A stretch of DNA of 64,000 bases from Adiantum capillus-veneris (taxonomy: Eukaryota; Streptophyta; Polypodiopsida; Polypodiales; Pteridaceae): assembly GCA_014529385.2 (NCBI GenBank), contig CM043955.1, forward strand, positions 146,604,640-146,668,639, given 5' to 3'. How positions within the stretch are numbered: position 1 is the stretch's first letter; each line of letters starts with the position of its first letter. Shown here piece by piece: positions 10,761-22,171 of the stretch. A model generated the notes under the pieces. It worked only from the letters and a program-made list of their open reading frames with translations, was not told where the DNA came from and searched no databases. A program made the translations under genes and the position numbers.

Positions 10761-11433
10761 GCTTGTTTTTGATGGTTCAAAAGTTGCACCATCGCTTTCT
10801 TCAAAAGATGAAGAATTTGAGGAAGATGGAGAAGAGGGTGACTTCTTTCTCACCTTTTTCTTGCCTTGTTCCTCTTTGTTTGTACCATCACTTTCATAAG
10901 AGGAAGAAGATGGAGAAGAGGGTGGCCTCTTTCTCATTTTTTTCTTCCCTTGTTTTTTTATCATCCCTCTTTGAATTATGGTGTGGAGAGGTGTGCGATG
11001 GTCTTCTCCATTTAAGAGGTGATGGAGAGCGTTTTGCCCGCCGTCTTCGTGGAGCCATGCATGAGACTCACTTCTTTCTCGTTCCTTCAGTGGGGGCTCT
11101 TGAGTTCTTCTTTGGGAAGGAGATGCATCATCAAGAAGTAATTTTTGAGCCCTTCATTTGGATCCTCTTCTTCTTCCCAAATCGGAGAGAGGACTCTTTT
11201 GCAAGTCTCACAAGGAGGCTTCCTAGGTACTCTCTCTTCATGGTGGGGAGCTTGGAGAATCCCATGAGCACTAAGCTATTGTTGCACTTCACTTTGGAGA
11301 GATGGATTGCCCATGGCTTGTTGAAACCTAGAAACAAGGTAGTTAACAAGCATAGGGGCATCATTAGCAGCCTGATCATTAGAAAAATCAAAGCTATCAA
11401 CATTAATTCAATCTCTTTACTATTGTCAGTCAT
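10701..11433 (-). pseudogene. Element 1: gag N-terminal region, frameshifted
   Basis: A start MTDNSKEIELM at 11433 runs out of frame within about 40 bases; a neighbouring frame then continues as NDAPMLVNYLVSRFQQAMG. Further on, a basic, Ser-rich block is duplicated: KKKMRKRPPSSPSSSSYESD and KKKVRKKSPSSPSSSNSSSF (about 10945-10800). Repeated frameshifts and stops separate these pieces. Confidence 0.6.
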
Positions 11434-11838
11434 TCTAACATCTTTTAGGTGTAAAATTTTTTAGGTGTACTTTGGCACTTCAAGCCCTAGGTGCTACTCC
11501 TCTTTACCCCTTTAGAAAAACACTCAAGCTACTGTACCCGTGGCTCAAATATCATTAATTTCAAGGAGCAGAAGAGAGGGTCTTTCAACACCAAAACAAC
11601 ATCAACTTCTCTCAAGCTTTTAATAGCTCAATAGTGGTTAAGCCATAGGCAATAAGCCATAGGCAAGCCCCATAGGACTCCACTATTAAGACCATAGCTC
11701 TTGATAGTGATGCCACGTTATCTCCACGAAGACAGGCGCACTGCAAGGCTGAAAAATCCCTATTCTACTTACTCAATTGCAATACCAACTATCTATAGCT
11801 AGCTTGAGGACTTCCCTTCTTGAGCAAGAAAAGAGAAA
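11434..11838 (-). other. Element 1: untranslated leader
   Basis: Sequence between the primer site and the gag start on the minus strand. No protein-like frame or structured repeat was recognised. Confidence 0.5.
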
Positions 11839-11856
11839 CCTTGTGCTCTAATACCA
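11839..11856 (-). promoter_or_regulatory. Element 1: primer-binding site (initiator tRNA-Met type)
   Basis: Minus strand reads TGGTATTAGAGCACAAGG one base after the LTR end ...ATGTTACA. The plant initiator-Met primer site is TGGTATCAGAGC, so this is one change from consensus in the first 12 bases. It fixes the LTR boundary at 11858. Confidence 0.85.
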
Positions 11857-11857
11857 A

Positions 11858-12472
11858 TGTAACATTTAATGGCCTCGTAACTTGTGTGGACCGGAAAATA
11901 GCATAAACATAGTGAGCATTTTATTAGAATAGGTTCCTAATTAGTTAAGCAAGAGTGCTTGGATAGAGAGAGCAACAAAAAGCATAACACCTAGTTAGAT
12001 AGGCATGAACAATACTTCAAAAGAGAGAGAAATTAAGCTATTGATAACAATCGAGGACCGGATTTACATGGAGCCGGTCCCCCCTCCAAAAGGATTTGTA
12101 TTCTAGGTTTCCCCCATCAAGGGAGACATTTTACAATATAATACTTTGTGTTTCTTCAATAACTTGATGGTACAATGAAGATGGAAGCTTCAAGCACCAT
12201 GCACACACTTATAAAACACAACATCAATTCTCTCACAGTCTCAGACTCAAGACCTCACACACCTTCGAAGATGGTGAGCGCTAGCGAGGTATGAGAGTAG
12301 ATTGAGAGGAAGGAGTAGTCTTACGAGAAAGAAGTATATCTCCTCACATAATCACTCATAAAGGCTTAGCATATCTTAGTAATTAGCATGGTAGAGGAGA
12401 TGAGCATGCATTGAAGCTTGGCTCTTGGTTGGATTTGCATCACAAAGCCAAGACTTGTTGGTGTAGGCCTCC
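11858..12472 (-). repeat. Element 1: 5' LTR, proximal piece
   Basis: Begins with the LTR terminus (plus strand TGTAACATTTAAT) next to the primer site. It matches 3194-3650 and the right half of the solo LTR at 34369-35964. It stops abruptly at GTAGGCCTCC (12472), where intact LTR copies continue with CTTCTCACAAGCTTGG. That continuation is found at 29080, so the LTR is split by an insertion. Confidence 0.9.
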
Positions 12473-12503
12473 GGGTGAAAGCATGGTTTGGTGGTACAAA
12501 AAA
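12473..12503 (+). repeat. Left terminal inverted repeat of the 16.6-kb element
   Basis: About 30 bp, starting GGGTGAAAGCATGG and containing TTTGGTGGTAC. Complementary to 29049-29079 with one mismatch (base 5: G versus C). Confidence 0.85.
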
Positions 12504-12896
12504 AGGACCTATTTTGCTTCTACCTGGTTGGTACTTCTACATATGTCCACACTTTGGAGGGAACCTTTTTTTTCATCTATGTTAAAGAATGGTAGGAGGG
12601 AAATTTGTATGATTTAAACTTTCCGTGAAAGAAAACGTGGGTGGGGCAATAAGTAATGGGAGTGGTGTTTTGAAACCGTGCCAAAAGTCCCATCACAGAC
12701 TGCGTTTGTGAGTGGCGCAGTTGCTCAACACATTTTCCAGCTTCCGCCTTGCTCTCTTACTACATCGCCTTCTGCAAACCACTATAGTTGCAGGTAACAA
12801 GCTCCTTGGCTACTCACAATCAGGAAGATGAGGACGCCAACGAGGTAATCAGCAGCCAAAGCGTCACCGGACAATGGGAAAAAGAAGAAGAGGACA
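12504..12896 (+). other. Subterminal region and upstream part of cargo gene 1
   Basis: No protein family recognised. A G/A-rich stretch is followed by pyrimidine-rich sequence. The region probably holds the promoter and 5' leader of the plus-strand gene that starts at about 12897, but no clear TATA box was identified. Confidence 0.35.
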
Positions 12897-13066
12897 ATGG
12901 ATGCAAAATCCCCTCGGAACATCGACACCCCAAATACGAGGGCTAGCAAGGGGGCCTCCTTTCTGGAGAGGGAGAAACCTGCTGTGTCCATGGAGACTTC
13001 ATTTAAGCCTAGGCCTCTTTTTGCCGATGATGAGACTCCACGATCATCTACTACATCTAAAGGTAG

Positions 13067-13524
13067 GTGCTATGAGAGCTGTGCATTTTCTGGTGATTTA
13101 CCATTTTCTTTTCCATGCATGCAAGCTTCTGCATGTCTTTTATCTGATGAGGTCTGCATTTGCTTTTTTTGCATGCAACAAGTACATGTGCATGTTTGGG
13201 ATCTTCTTAGGAATTTAGGGTATAGGAAAGTTACAATGTTACATGTATAAGCTGCTCTTTTGATTGCTAACTTGCATGCATGCAAGTGAAAAAATCAATA
13301 TATGTTGTGCATGAGCATAGCACAAAGTTGAAGCTCAGTAGGGATATCAACATAACCAAATTTGGTTAGTACCAAATTTGGTACTAACCAGTACCAAATT
13401 TGATACTAACCATAACCAAAATTGGCATACATTCATTTCATTCCATGTGTTTTGTTTTCCACAACTGAAATGAGGCATATAATGAGGGCATGTCTTTACT
13501 TGCGTGTTGTTTCCACATCGCAAG
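13067..13524 (+). other. Intron 1 of cargo gene 1 with palindromic GTACCAAATTTGGTAC cluster
   Basis: Predicted intron between a GT donor near 13063-13068 and an AG acceptor at 13523-13524. Around 13355-13430 it contains four near-copies of (GT)ACCAAATTTGGT(AC), alternating with ACTAACC. These 16-bp palindromes recur elsewhere in the same element. Confidence 0.5.
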
Positions 13525-13562
13525 AAAAAACAAGATGGAGGAGTACCCTATCTTGACAAAGT

Positions 13563-13884
13563 TGTTGAGATGTCGAGCTCTACATCTTGAGCTGGCATCC
13601 AGTACGGGTCTTGGCCGCTTACGACATTTACTCACTGGCGCGTTAGGTGACCGACACGGAGGATCTCTGCCAGTGATTCTACAGCTAGACTACACTTATA
13701 GTGCCAGCCTAGTACGCTTCTAGCGAGTTCACACTTAGTGACCGCATGTACATATGTGCTACTTTTCAGCTTTAGCACTTAGTCATTTTGTACTCTCTTT
13801 TCTGTGAAGAAGAAGAAGAAGCTTTCCATCTCTGTGTGCTTTGTGCTTGTCTTGCGTAGCTCTCTTGCATCCTCTTTCTTTACA
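13563..13884 (+). repeat. Copia 5' LTR
   Basis: 322 bp, TGTTGAGATGTCGAGCTC to TTTCTTTACA, immediately followed by the primer site. Matches 18694-19018. Confidence 0.97.
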
Positions 13885-13899
13885 TGGTATCAGAGCCTG
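13885..13899 (+). promoter_or_regulatory. Copia primer-binding site
   Basis: TGGTATCAGAGCCTG directly abuts the LTR. This is the exact plant initiator tRNA-Met primer site used to prime minus-strand cDNA. Confidence 0.95.
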
Positions 13900-14100
13900 G
13901 TGCAGGCAAGAGAGGCTAAGAGAGCAAGAGCATCACAATCCCTTCGTTCGCAATCCACGACTAGATGCCGAAGGTGCCTCGCGCAGTGAAATTTTTTTTA
14001 GGGGTTTTTCGTCCAAGTTTCTGAACAGGTCTCCAAAGTGCAGTACACAGAGATTTACTGTACAAGTACAATGGTTGTATGTACGCTTGATTGTGGACAC

Positions 14101-14435
14101 TTGTTGAGTGTAGGAAGCGTTACACGTACCACGACAGCAGGTTTAGCAGATTTGCAGGTTTTTGCAGATTGCAGCTATTTTGTCTTAGTGCTTCAAGATG
14201 TCTGACGGTTTCAGTCAGATTTTCACTGAGAAGCTTGAGAAAAATAACTACCCTGCATGTAACGCTTCCTACACTTGTTGAGTGTAGGAAGCGTTACAGG
14301 TACCACGACAGCAGGTTCAACAGATTTGCAGGTTTTTGCAGATTGCAGCTATTTTGTCTTAGTGCTTCAAGATGTCTGACGGTTTCAGTCAGATTTTCAC
14401 TGAGAAGCTTGAGAAAAATAACTACCCTGCATGGA
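14101..14435 (+). repeat. 174-bp tandem duplication spanning the gag start
   Basis: The sequence from TTGTTGAGTGTAGGAAGCG through AATAACTACCCTGCATG occurs at about 14101-14260 and 14275-14435. The first copy's ATG (14198) lies in the same frame as the second (14372), but a stop at the junction ends its product after 27 residues. The second copy opens the real gag. A few single-base differences separate the copies. Confidence 0.9.
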
Positions 14436-17400
14436 AGTTCAGAATAACAAATTTCCTAAAAGGAAAAGGTTATTGGGACTATGTAGAAGGAGACAATGAA
14501 AAGGAACTAGAGATTCCCGAGGCAAATGCTACAGCAGAACAAAGAAAAGCTTTGAGGGACTGGCAACAAGGCCAGAGCAAAGTGATGTATTGGCTTTCTA
14601 TGAGCATCACAGATGGCATGATGGGCTATCTACAGGATGCTGAAACCCTCGCCATTGCATGGAAAAACTTAGGCAGAGTGTTCGAGGTGAACACCAAGGC
14701 CAGGAAGCTTCAAGTAAAGTCGGAGCTAAATCAGGTTAAGAGGAACAACCTCTCAATCAATGATTATGACTTGAAGATCAAGAGTATCATTGAGGCTCTT
14801 GGATCTATTAAAGTCTCAGTGGAAGACGATGACATTGTCCGTGCATGCTTGGATGGTCTAGGAGATGAGTATGTACATTTCATGTCTTCCATGAATACAA
14901 GAGAAGACATCCCCGTGTTCCAAGATTTGATTTCTATGCTTATTCTTGAGGAGAAGAACCTTGACACATCTTCTTCTCATGGTAGAAATAATTCTGAACA
15001 GGCCTTCTATTCTAACTCCAACAGAGGTAGAGGTAGAGGTCGTGGTCGAGGCCCAAGAGGTTGCAGGGGCCAATTTCAAGAAGTTCAATCAAATTAAAAC
15101 AATACAGGTGGCAGGGGAAACCAGTATCAAGGCAGGGGGAGTCAAAGAGGTCGTGGTGCAGGATCAAGCAGGCAGCAACATACTGCAGATAGCAGAGAAT
15201 GTTGGACTTGTGGTGAAAGAGGTCACATGTCACGTGACTGTCCAAAGGGAAAAGCAAGTGGAAAGAGAGAACATGGAAACTATGCGTCTACTAGCAGAGG
15301 TGCAGATGACAGCAAAAACGAGCGCATGTTTGTTATGCAGCATGTAATGAATACAATGACTGCAGAGAATTCCACCCAAGATGATGTTTGGTATGTGGAT
15401 TCAGGTGCCTCTAATCACATGACGTCTCGTGGAGAGTGGTTTAGAGATATGCGCAAACCAGATGTGTCAGGCTATGTGCAGACAGGAGATGACACTGCTC
15501 ACCCCATTGCTCATGTAGGGGACATACCTCTAAATACGATGAGTGGGAAATCAAAGTACTTAGCAGATGTACTTCATATCCCAAACATTACAAACAATTT
15601 TGTTTCTATTGGACAAATGGTTGAGCAGGGTTTACAGGTTCGCTTCAATCCAAATGGCTGTTATGTAGAAGATTTCCAGAATGGCTGTAAGCTGATCACA
15701 GAGGGCAAATGTGTGGGCAGAATGTTTACGCTGAATGTAGACATGCCTGAGGTAAAAGATGCATTATTTGCACAGGGCACAGGTGTTGTGGCTGATGTTG
15801 ACATTTGGCACAAACGCATTGGCCATGTCAATGAGCAGAGATTGCGCAACATGCAATCAAAATAGATTGTAAAAGGTTTGCCCAAATTCAAGGTGGATGG
15901 TATGCATAAAGTGTGTGCAGCATGCCAGTTTGGAAAACAGTCAAAGGGCTCATTTCCACATGAGCGCAATGTATGTAAAAAGCCACTTGAGGTGGTGCAC
16001 ACAGATGTTTGGGGTCCAACCGATACTGCAAGTATACATGGTTGCAGGTATTATGTCTCTTTCATTGATGACCATACAAGGAAAGTATGGGTCTACTTCA
16101 TGCGTAACAAAAGTGAAGTGTTTGGTCACTTTCAAGACTTCAAAGTCATGATTGAGAAGGAGACAGATATGCAAATCAAGACATTGAGGTCAGATGGAGG
16201 GGAAGAGTACGTCTCCAATGATTTTTCAGATTTTCTGCGAATGCATGGTATACGCAGGCAGTTTACATGCAGATATACTCCACAACAGAATGGGGTCGCA
16301 GAAAGGAAAAATAGGCACATTGCAGAGGTTGCACGTGCATTGATGAATGAGAAGAACATGCCTCATCATTTCTGGGCTGAAGTTGTAAATACATCTGTGT
16401 ACATTATGAAAAGGACACCTACAGTTGCGGTGCATGATGTAACACCTGAGGAAAAGTTTACAGGTACAAAGCCTGATTTGGCACACTTGAAAGTGTTTGG
16501 CTGCATAGCTTACGTGCATGTACCAGATGAGTTGCGTAGAAAATTGGATCCTAAAGCAGAGAAATGTATTCTTGTGGGATATTCCCTTGAACAAAAGGGG
16601 TACAGGTGCTACAATCCTACTACACGAGAATTACGAGTGAGCAGAGATGTAGTCTTTGATGAGATGAGGAGCTGGTACAGTAATGCACATGGTACTATTG
16701 GAGCTGATGTAAAAGATGATGTGGCTGTACAAAATGTGAGGCCACAGTCACAGGTTTTGAGTGGACCACAAGAGTCCTCTTCTCGTGGCTCTGTTGAGAA
16801 GCCATGGAATGGTAGACTATGTACGCAGGTTACTCCACCAGCAGGTACAGGGAATGTATCATGAAAAGGAAAGGAAAAGGTTGATGAATCTCCCTTTATG
16901 GCTGATGCATCATCAGGTTTTTCACATGTAGACATGGATTCAGATGGTTCTGAACAAAGTCTTGATGAGGAATTTGGAATTCCGGCTATCAGGACACCTG
17001 GTGTAAGGAAAGTACAAGAAGATGCTAGAGGGCAAAGGAGTGACCAAGGACCGCGCAGATCTAACCGAGTCAGAAATCCAGTTCAGAAATTGACTTATGA
17101 TGGGTATCTAGCACATTAACAAGCCTACATGGCTAAGGTGATACAGGATGTGGAGCCCACATGTTTTGAAGATGCAATTGGAAATGTGCATTGGGATGAT
17201 GCAATGAATGAAGAGATGGCTGCATTGGAAGCAAATGACACATGGGAGTTGGTGCCATTGCCAAGTGGCAAGAAAGCTATTGGCTGTAAATGGGTGTATA
17301 AAACCAAGCATAAGGCTGATGGTAACATTGAGCGTCACAAGGCAAGGCTGGTCGCAAAGGGTTATGCACAGAAATATGGCATAGACTATGAGGAGACCTT

Positions 17401-18721
17401 TTCTCCAGTGGCAAAGATGACGACTGTGAGAGCTGTCATAGTAGTGGCTGCATCTAGAGGATGGATTATGCATCAAATGGATGTAAAGAATGCCTTCTTG
17501 AATGGTGAGTTGCAAGAGGAAGTGTATATGGATCAGCCACCTGGTTATGTCGATCCAGGTTACCCAGATTATGTATGCAGACTTCTCAAAGCTTTGTATG
17601 GTTTGAAGCAGGGCTCTAGAGCATGGTATGACAGGATTGCCAAGTATCTTGTCAGTATTGGGTTTAGGAGAGCTCATGTTGATCATTCACTCTATGCACG
17701 TGAGAGTGATGTGGGAATTGTGGTCATTACCATATATGTAGATGACCTTATTATTGTTGGTGACAATGCTATGGAGATTGACCATGTGAAGGGTCTTCTC
17801 AAACAGGAGTTTGAAATGAAAGATTTGGGCGAGTTGCGCTACTTTCTTGGCATTGAGGTGATCAGGACTCCAGAGGGTGTATGGCTGTCACAGAGACAGT
17901 ATGCTTTGGACATGTTGTCAAAGTATGGTATGGCTGATTGTAAGCCAATTTCTATTCCCTTGGATGTGAATGCAAAGCCGAGTGCAGAGAAGGGTGATGT
18001 TGTTGAGGATGTCAATATGTATAGGAAGATTGTGGGTAGTCTAATATACTTGACTATCACGAGGCCAGACTTGAGCTACACAGTAGGCTTGGAGAGTCAG
18101 TTCATGCAGCTTCCGAGGAAGCCACATTTGGATGGAGTACGACGCACACTTCGGTATGTGCAAGGGACTCTTGACTACACATTGTTCTACGCAGCAGATG
18201 CGCCATTAGCATTGTATGGGTATACAGATGCAGATTGGGCAGGTAGCATTGTTGATAGGAGATCTACGAGTGGCTTCATGTTCTCTTTTGGGAGTGCTGC
18301 TGTTACTTGGAGCAGCAAAAAGCAGCCTACGGTTGCTTTATCGAGCACAGAGGCTGAGTACAGAGGTGCAGCAGTTGCGGCGTGCGAGATAGCTTGGCTA
18401 CGCACATTACTTGAGGACTTGGGAGTGCAGGTGGACCAGCAGATTGTCATTCATTGTGACAACCTCAACAGCATGTAGTTGGCTAGGAACCCAGTGTTCC
18501 ATTCTAGGACCAAACACATAGAGGTCCATTACCACTACGTTCGAGAGCGAGTGTTGGCGGGCAACATCGACTTGGTCTACGTCAGCACAGAGTTGCAGAT
18601 AGCGGATATCTTTACCAAGGCCCTCGGAGCTGAGAAGCTTCGACGTTTCCAGACTATGCTTGGACTCTGCGACATGCAGAGCTCGAGGGGGAGTGTTGAG
18701 ATGTCGAGCTCTACATCTTGA
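14372..18721 (+). pseudogene. Copia gag-pol polyprotein with five in-frame stops
   Basis: One frame of 1450 codons. Gag (codons ~1-240) resembles the UBN2/DUF4219 type, followed by Gly/Arg-rich sequence and the CCHC knuckle CWTCGERGHMSRDC (~15210). The protease has VDSGASNHM (~15395). A pre-integrase segment (WHKRIGHVNEQRL) leads to integrase with HTDVWGP, FIDDHTRKVW, RSDGGEEY and PQQNGVAERKNRH. Reverse transcriptase shows CKWVYKTK, QMDVKNAFLNG and the catalytic YVDDLIIVG (~17735). RNase H shows YTDADWAG, SSTEAEY and RTKHIEVHYH. Stops: TAA 15095, TAG 15863, TGA 16862, TAA 17117, TAG 18476. There are no frameshifts, so it died by point mutation only. Confidence 0.95.
18681..18693 (+). promoter_or_regulatory. 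Copia polypurine tract
   Basis: GCTCGAGGGGGAG directly before the 3' LTR. Such purine runs prime plus-strand cDNA synthesis. Confidence 0.9.
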
Positions 18722-19018
18722 GTTGCATCCACTACGGGTCTTTGCCGCTTACGACATTTACTCACTGGCGAGTTAGGTGACCGACACGGAGGATCTCTGC
18801 CAGTGATTCTACATCTGGACTACACTTATAGTGCTATCCTAGTACGCTTCTAGCGAGTTCACACTTAGTGACCGCATGTACATATGTGCTACTTTTCAGC
18901 TTTAGCACTTAGTCATTTTGTACTCTCTTTTCTGTGAAGAAGAAGAAGAAGCTTTCCATCTCTGTATGCTTTGTGCTTGTCTTGCGTAGCTCTCTATCTT
19001 GCATCCTCATTCTTTACA
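18694..19018 (+). repeat. Copia 3' LTR
   Basis: 325 bp, same ends as the 5' LTR. Contains a 4-base insertion (CTCTCTATCTT versus CTCTCTT) and a few substitutions relative to 13563-13884. Confidence 0.97.
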
Positions 19019-19869
19019 AAAGTTTTGCTATACAGCACAAGAGCTTCATGATGAGTATGGTTTGAGCATGGAGGGGGTGCTGCCAAAGGATCTTACAGAA
19101 GATGACATCCCCGATGACCAGTGGCTCACTGTATTCAGGCATTCCAGCCAGAAGAAGACAAAGATTTACTTAAATCATGTGCAGCCACGGCTTCAGGATG
19201 AATGCAGGTTCCTGTTCCATAAGGTGTACCAAGCCCAACGATCATGTGGAGAGATCACTACAAAATTTTCCCGCTGTTTTGCATATGAGAAGTGTCATGC
19301 AGCCACAAAGGACCCTGCGGGCCATAAGGTTGCATGGGCCAGGTTTGGCAAGAGTGTACTCAACATGTGGTCCTCCCGACCAGGAGGCTTGGAAAAGAAG
19401 GTTGAGAATTGGCGAAAGGCAAACGGTGCGTCCCAATGAGGCCACCTGTCAAATACCAAGAAGCCCCAACTTACGCCAGTCGGTAGTATGCTCCCTACAC
19501 AGAAAGTCCCCCCCACAGCGTCATGAGGAGAAGACACCTGATTATATTACGGACCTTGAAGCTATGGTTGGGAGAGTCCCTCGGACATGTGTCGGGGTAG
19601 CCGATAGGCTGAAAGAGCTGACAATGTCTCTGAAGCAGAAGAAGGAAACACTCTTGAGGGCAGAGGGTTCCAATAAACTTGTCAAGCAGATTATGGACGA
19701 CATCAAGGAATATGAGACCCAACTGGAAACACTGAGAGAGGCCAACACTGGCGATGACGCAGAAATCAATGTGATAGAAGCTGATTTGGCTGCTAGTCGA
19801 AGGATGCTACGTCGATACGGAATCAGTGAAGATACGTCATTGCTCGACAAGGAGATTCTAGAGCAATAG

Positions 19870-20880
19870 GTGCTGGTAGTTTTGGGAGTTTTTGGTAGAA
19901 CTGTTTATGCTTGGTTTGGTTGGATTGGTAGTGTTAGGTACCTTTGGTAGAACTGTTAATGCTTGGTTTGGTGGGATTGGTAGTGTTAGGTACCTTTGAT
20001 AGAACTGTTTATGCTTGGTTTGGTGGGATTGGTAGTATTAGGTACTCATGGTAGAACTGTTTTTATTCTAGGTAGTTTATGGTTTCCTTCTGTCTTATGG
20101 TTTGGTATTTCTGTTACTATGAAGAAGTTTTGGTACTTTAAGGTACTTTCTGAAAGTGCTGCAAAAGGTGTTATGGTAGTTTTATTCTGATAGCTTTGGT
20201 AGTTTTGCTAGTTTTGGTACTTTTAGGTACTATTTGAAAGTGCTGCAAAAGTGTAATTGGTAGTTTGATTTTGGTAGTTTTTGAAAGTGCTGCAAAAAGT
20301 TTTTCTTTGGTAGTCTTGGTAGTTTTGGTTGTTTTGGTACTATTTGAAAGTTTGATTTTGGGAGTTTTGGTACTTTTGGTACTTTTAGGTACTATTTGAA
20401 AGTGCTGCAAAAAGTGGCTTCTGTAGTTTGATTTCGTATTTTTGGTATTTTTGGTACTTTTAGGTACTATTTGAAAGTGCTGCAAAAAGTGGGTTTGGTA
20501 GTTCAATTTTGGTAGTTTTGGTACTTTTAGGTACTATTTGAAAGTGTTGCAAAAAGCTTGTTTGATAGTTTGATTTTGGTAGTTTTGGGTACTTTTAGGT
20601 ACTATTTGAAAGTGCTGCAAAAAGCTTCTTTGGTAGTTTTGGGTACTTTTAGGTACTATTTGAGAGTGATGCAAAAATCTTGTTTGGTAGTTTGATTTTG
20701 GTAGTTTTGGTACTTTTAGGTACTATTTGAAAGTGCTTCAAAAAGTGGCTTTTGGTAGTTTGATTTTGGTAGTTTTGGTACTTTTAGGTACTATTTGAAA
20801 GTGCTGCAAAAAGTGGCTTTTGGTAGTTTTGATAAGGTTTGGGTAGTTTAGTTATGCATTGAGGGTATTTATATGTTTTT
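19870..20880 (+). repeat. Minisatellite in cargo gene 1: TTTGGTAC-type units
   Basis: Two blocks. At 19870-20060 a ~66-bp unit (TTGGTAGTGTTAGGTACC ...) repeats about three times. At 20100-20830 a ~50-60 bp unit built from TTTTGGTACTTTTAGGTACT and ATTTGAAAGTGCTGCAAAAA repeats about ten times with variable spacers. The region lies where an intron is predicted (donor after 19866, acceptor at 21030-21031). Confidence 0.9.
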
Positions 20881-22171
20881 GGTACTATATGATTCCCGAG
20901 TTTGGTAGTTTTTGGTAGTTTTGGTGGTTTTGGTAGTTTGGGTTCTGTTTCGTAGTACAATACTTAGAAGTACCAGTCTCGGTATGACTTGGTAGTGGTT
21001 GAAACCAATTGGGACCGCTGGTTGTTAACAGGCTGAGTATGACACTCTGGAGAAAAAATGGAAGCAAGGTCAAGAGCATACCCTATTTGTGAAGGAGATG
21101 TTGTCTGATATCAGGCTTGGGAAGAGGTTCCTACTATATCCTAGGCCCCAGGTTAATGATTCGGTAAATGTGATCCCGGTGTTTGGTATGTGTGTTGCAT
21201 GCGGTGAGCCTTGGAGTGCGCACATGTAATCGGAACCTTCATGCTAGAGTGCCGACACCAGTATCATCCCTTGTGCTTCAGTGCTCTATTACAAAGTAGG
21301 GATCAGTGTGTCAAGCGGGGTTATAATATGGTAATCTTTGATTTGGCAAAGTCCTGGGCCAGTGGGCTTCAAGTTGTCAAGAGTAAGTATGTGTGCATTT
21401 TTGAATACATATGCGCACTTGCAACTCAGTGAGGTTTTCATACAAGTTAGTATGTGCTGTCTTTCTTTGTGTTTGCAGAGGAGCAGGATGCTGCAGTTGC
21501 TGACCAGCACGCCACAAAGTTGGCTGCAAGTCGAATATGGGACGTGGATGAGGTGACAAGGGAGATATCAGATGTTCTCCACGATCTGAAGCAAGGTAAT
21601 TCTGTAGGGAAAGACAATGTGACGGGACAAAGATGTGAGGCAACAAGTGACAGCGAAAGTAAAAGTGAGGAGGAGGCCAGAGATGATAAAAAGACAAGTG
21701 ACAGCGAAAGGAAAATTGAGGAGGAGGCCAGAGATGGTAAAAAGACCAAGGACAAGGAGGAAGGTAAAGTCCCTGTTGTTGTGGAGTTGGATGCGGAGGA
21801 AAGCCAGGATGCTGCCAACACAAAGCTCGATGAAGCAACGGCCAAGAAGGGAGAGGAAGAACCCACAAAGGGGGGTGTTGGGGAGGGGCTGGAAACCACA
21901 AAGGGGAGTGAAGGGGAGGTCAAAGAGGGGTCGGAAGGCAACAAATATCGGAGGGAGGCCGAGGATGAGCAGGAAGAAGACTTGCGAACGATACTGTTGT
22001 GGATAGCACCGACGGGGGCGTTGACTCTACTGCTGCCGATGCTGTTTCAAAGCGGAGAGGTGATTCCCCTGATTCCGTGACCCTGCAGGAACTTTTCTGT
22101 TTGCAGAGAAAGAAGCGCAATCGCGCCTGTGATCAATTATCCCGTGCATGCAAACTGTAGTCAGTGAGAAT

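Larger units (their letters stand above)
3194..12472 (-). mobile_element. Ty3/gypsy chromovirus-like retrotransposon, element 1
   Basis: On the minus strand the order is: 5' LTR (from 11858 upward, split by a later insertion, remainder at 29080-30102), primer site, gag, protease, reverse transcriptase, RNase H, integrase, chromodomain-like tail, polypurine tract and 3' LTR. Integrase after RNase H defines Ty3/gypsy, and the tail places it near chromoviruses. It is dead: the coding frame is broken by stops and shifts, a 1.4-kb insertion splits the tail, and the 3' LTR is truncated. Element 2 (38520-44780) is a second copy of the same family. Confidence 0.85.
13558..19023 (+). mobile_element. 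Near-complete Ty1/copia retrotransposon
   Basis: The element itself spans 13563-19018 (5456 bp), flanked by the 5-bp target duplication AAAGT (13558-13562 and 19019-19023). LTRs are 322 and 325 bp, beginning TGTTGAG and ending TTTACA. The order is gag, protease, integrase, reverse transcriptase, RNase H, which is copia. By eye the LTRs differ at roughly ten positions including a small indel, suggesting fairly recent insertion. The polyprotein keeps one frame throughout but has five in-frame stops. It disrupts an exon of the host element's cargo gene 1. Confidence 0.97.
12897..22160 (+). pseudogene. Cargo gene 1: coiled-coil protein with RING-like zinc finger, interrupted by copia
   Basis: Exon 1 (12897-about 13066) starts MDAKSPRNIDTPNTRASKG. 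Exon 2 begins near 13525 (NKMEEYPILTKFCYTAQELH) and is split by the copia insertion, resuming at 19024; the two halves join in frame once one TSD copy is removed. After a frame change near 19430 comes a Glu/Lys-rich coiled coil (about 19600-19860). Exon 21032-21382 carries CVACGEPW ... ECRHQYHPLC ... DQC, a RING/PHD-like Cys/His set. Exon 21479-22160 is acidic with two copies of EEEARD(D/G)KKT. Splice sites and phases fit at 21032, 21382 and 21479. Breaks: copia insertion, frame change near 19430, stop at 19867, 2-base CA expansion at about 21209, 1-base loss near 21972. Function unknown; zinc finger and coiled coil suggest DNA or protein binding. Confidence 0.55.

Noticed and set aside
10763-11464. 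233-codon plus-strand open frame
   Set aside because: It lies antisense to the gag region of element 1, is Phe-rich and has no domain. Shadow of the minus-strand coding sequence.
13841-14107. Frames across the copia LTR and leader as small genes
   Set aside because: They lie in LTR/primer-site sequence and have no domain; the gag start at 14372 is better supported by homology.
18577-18765. Minus-strand frame over the copia 3' end, and many similar antisense frames in both retrotransposons
   Set aside because: They overlap clear Pol domains on the other strand and show no family resemblance.
19870-20880. Direct-repeat array as a possible CRISPR
   Set aside because: Units are of variable length with no constant repeat/unique spacer pattern, and the context is a plant transposon intron. 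Same for 26140-27550.
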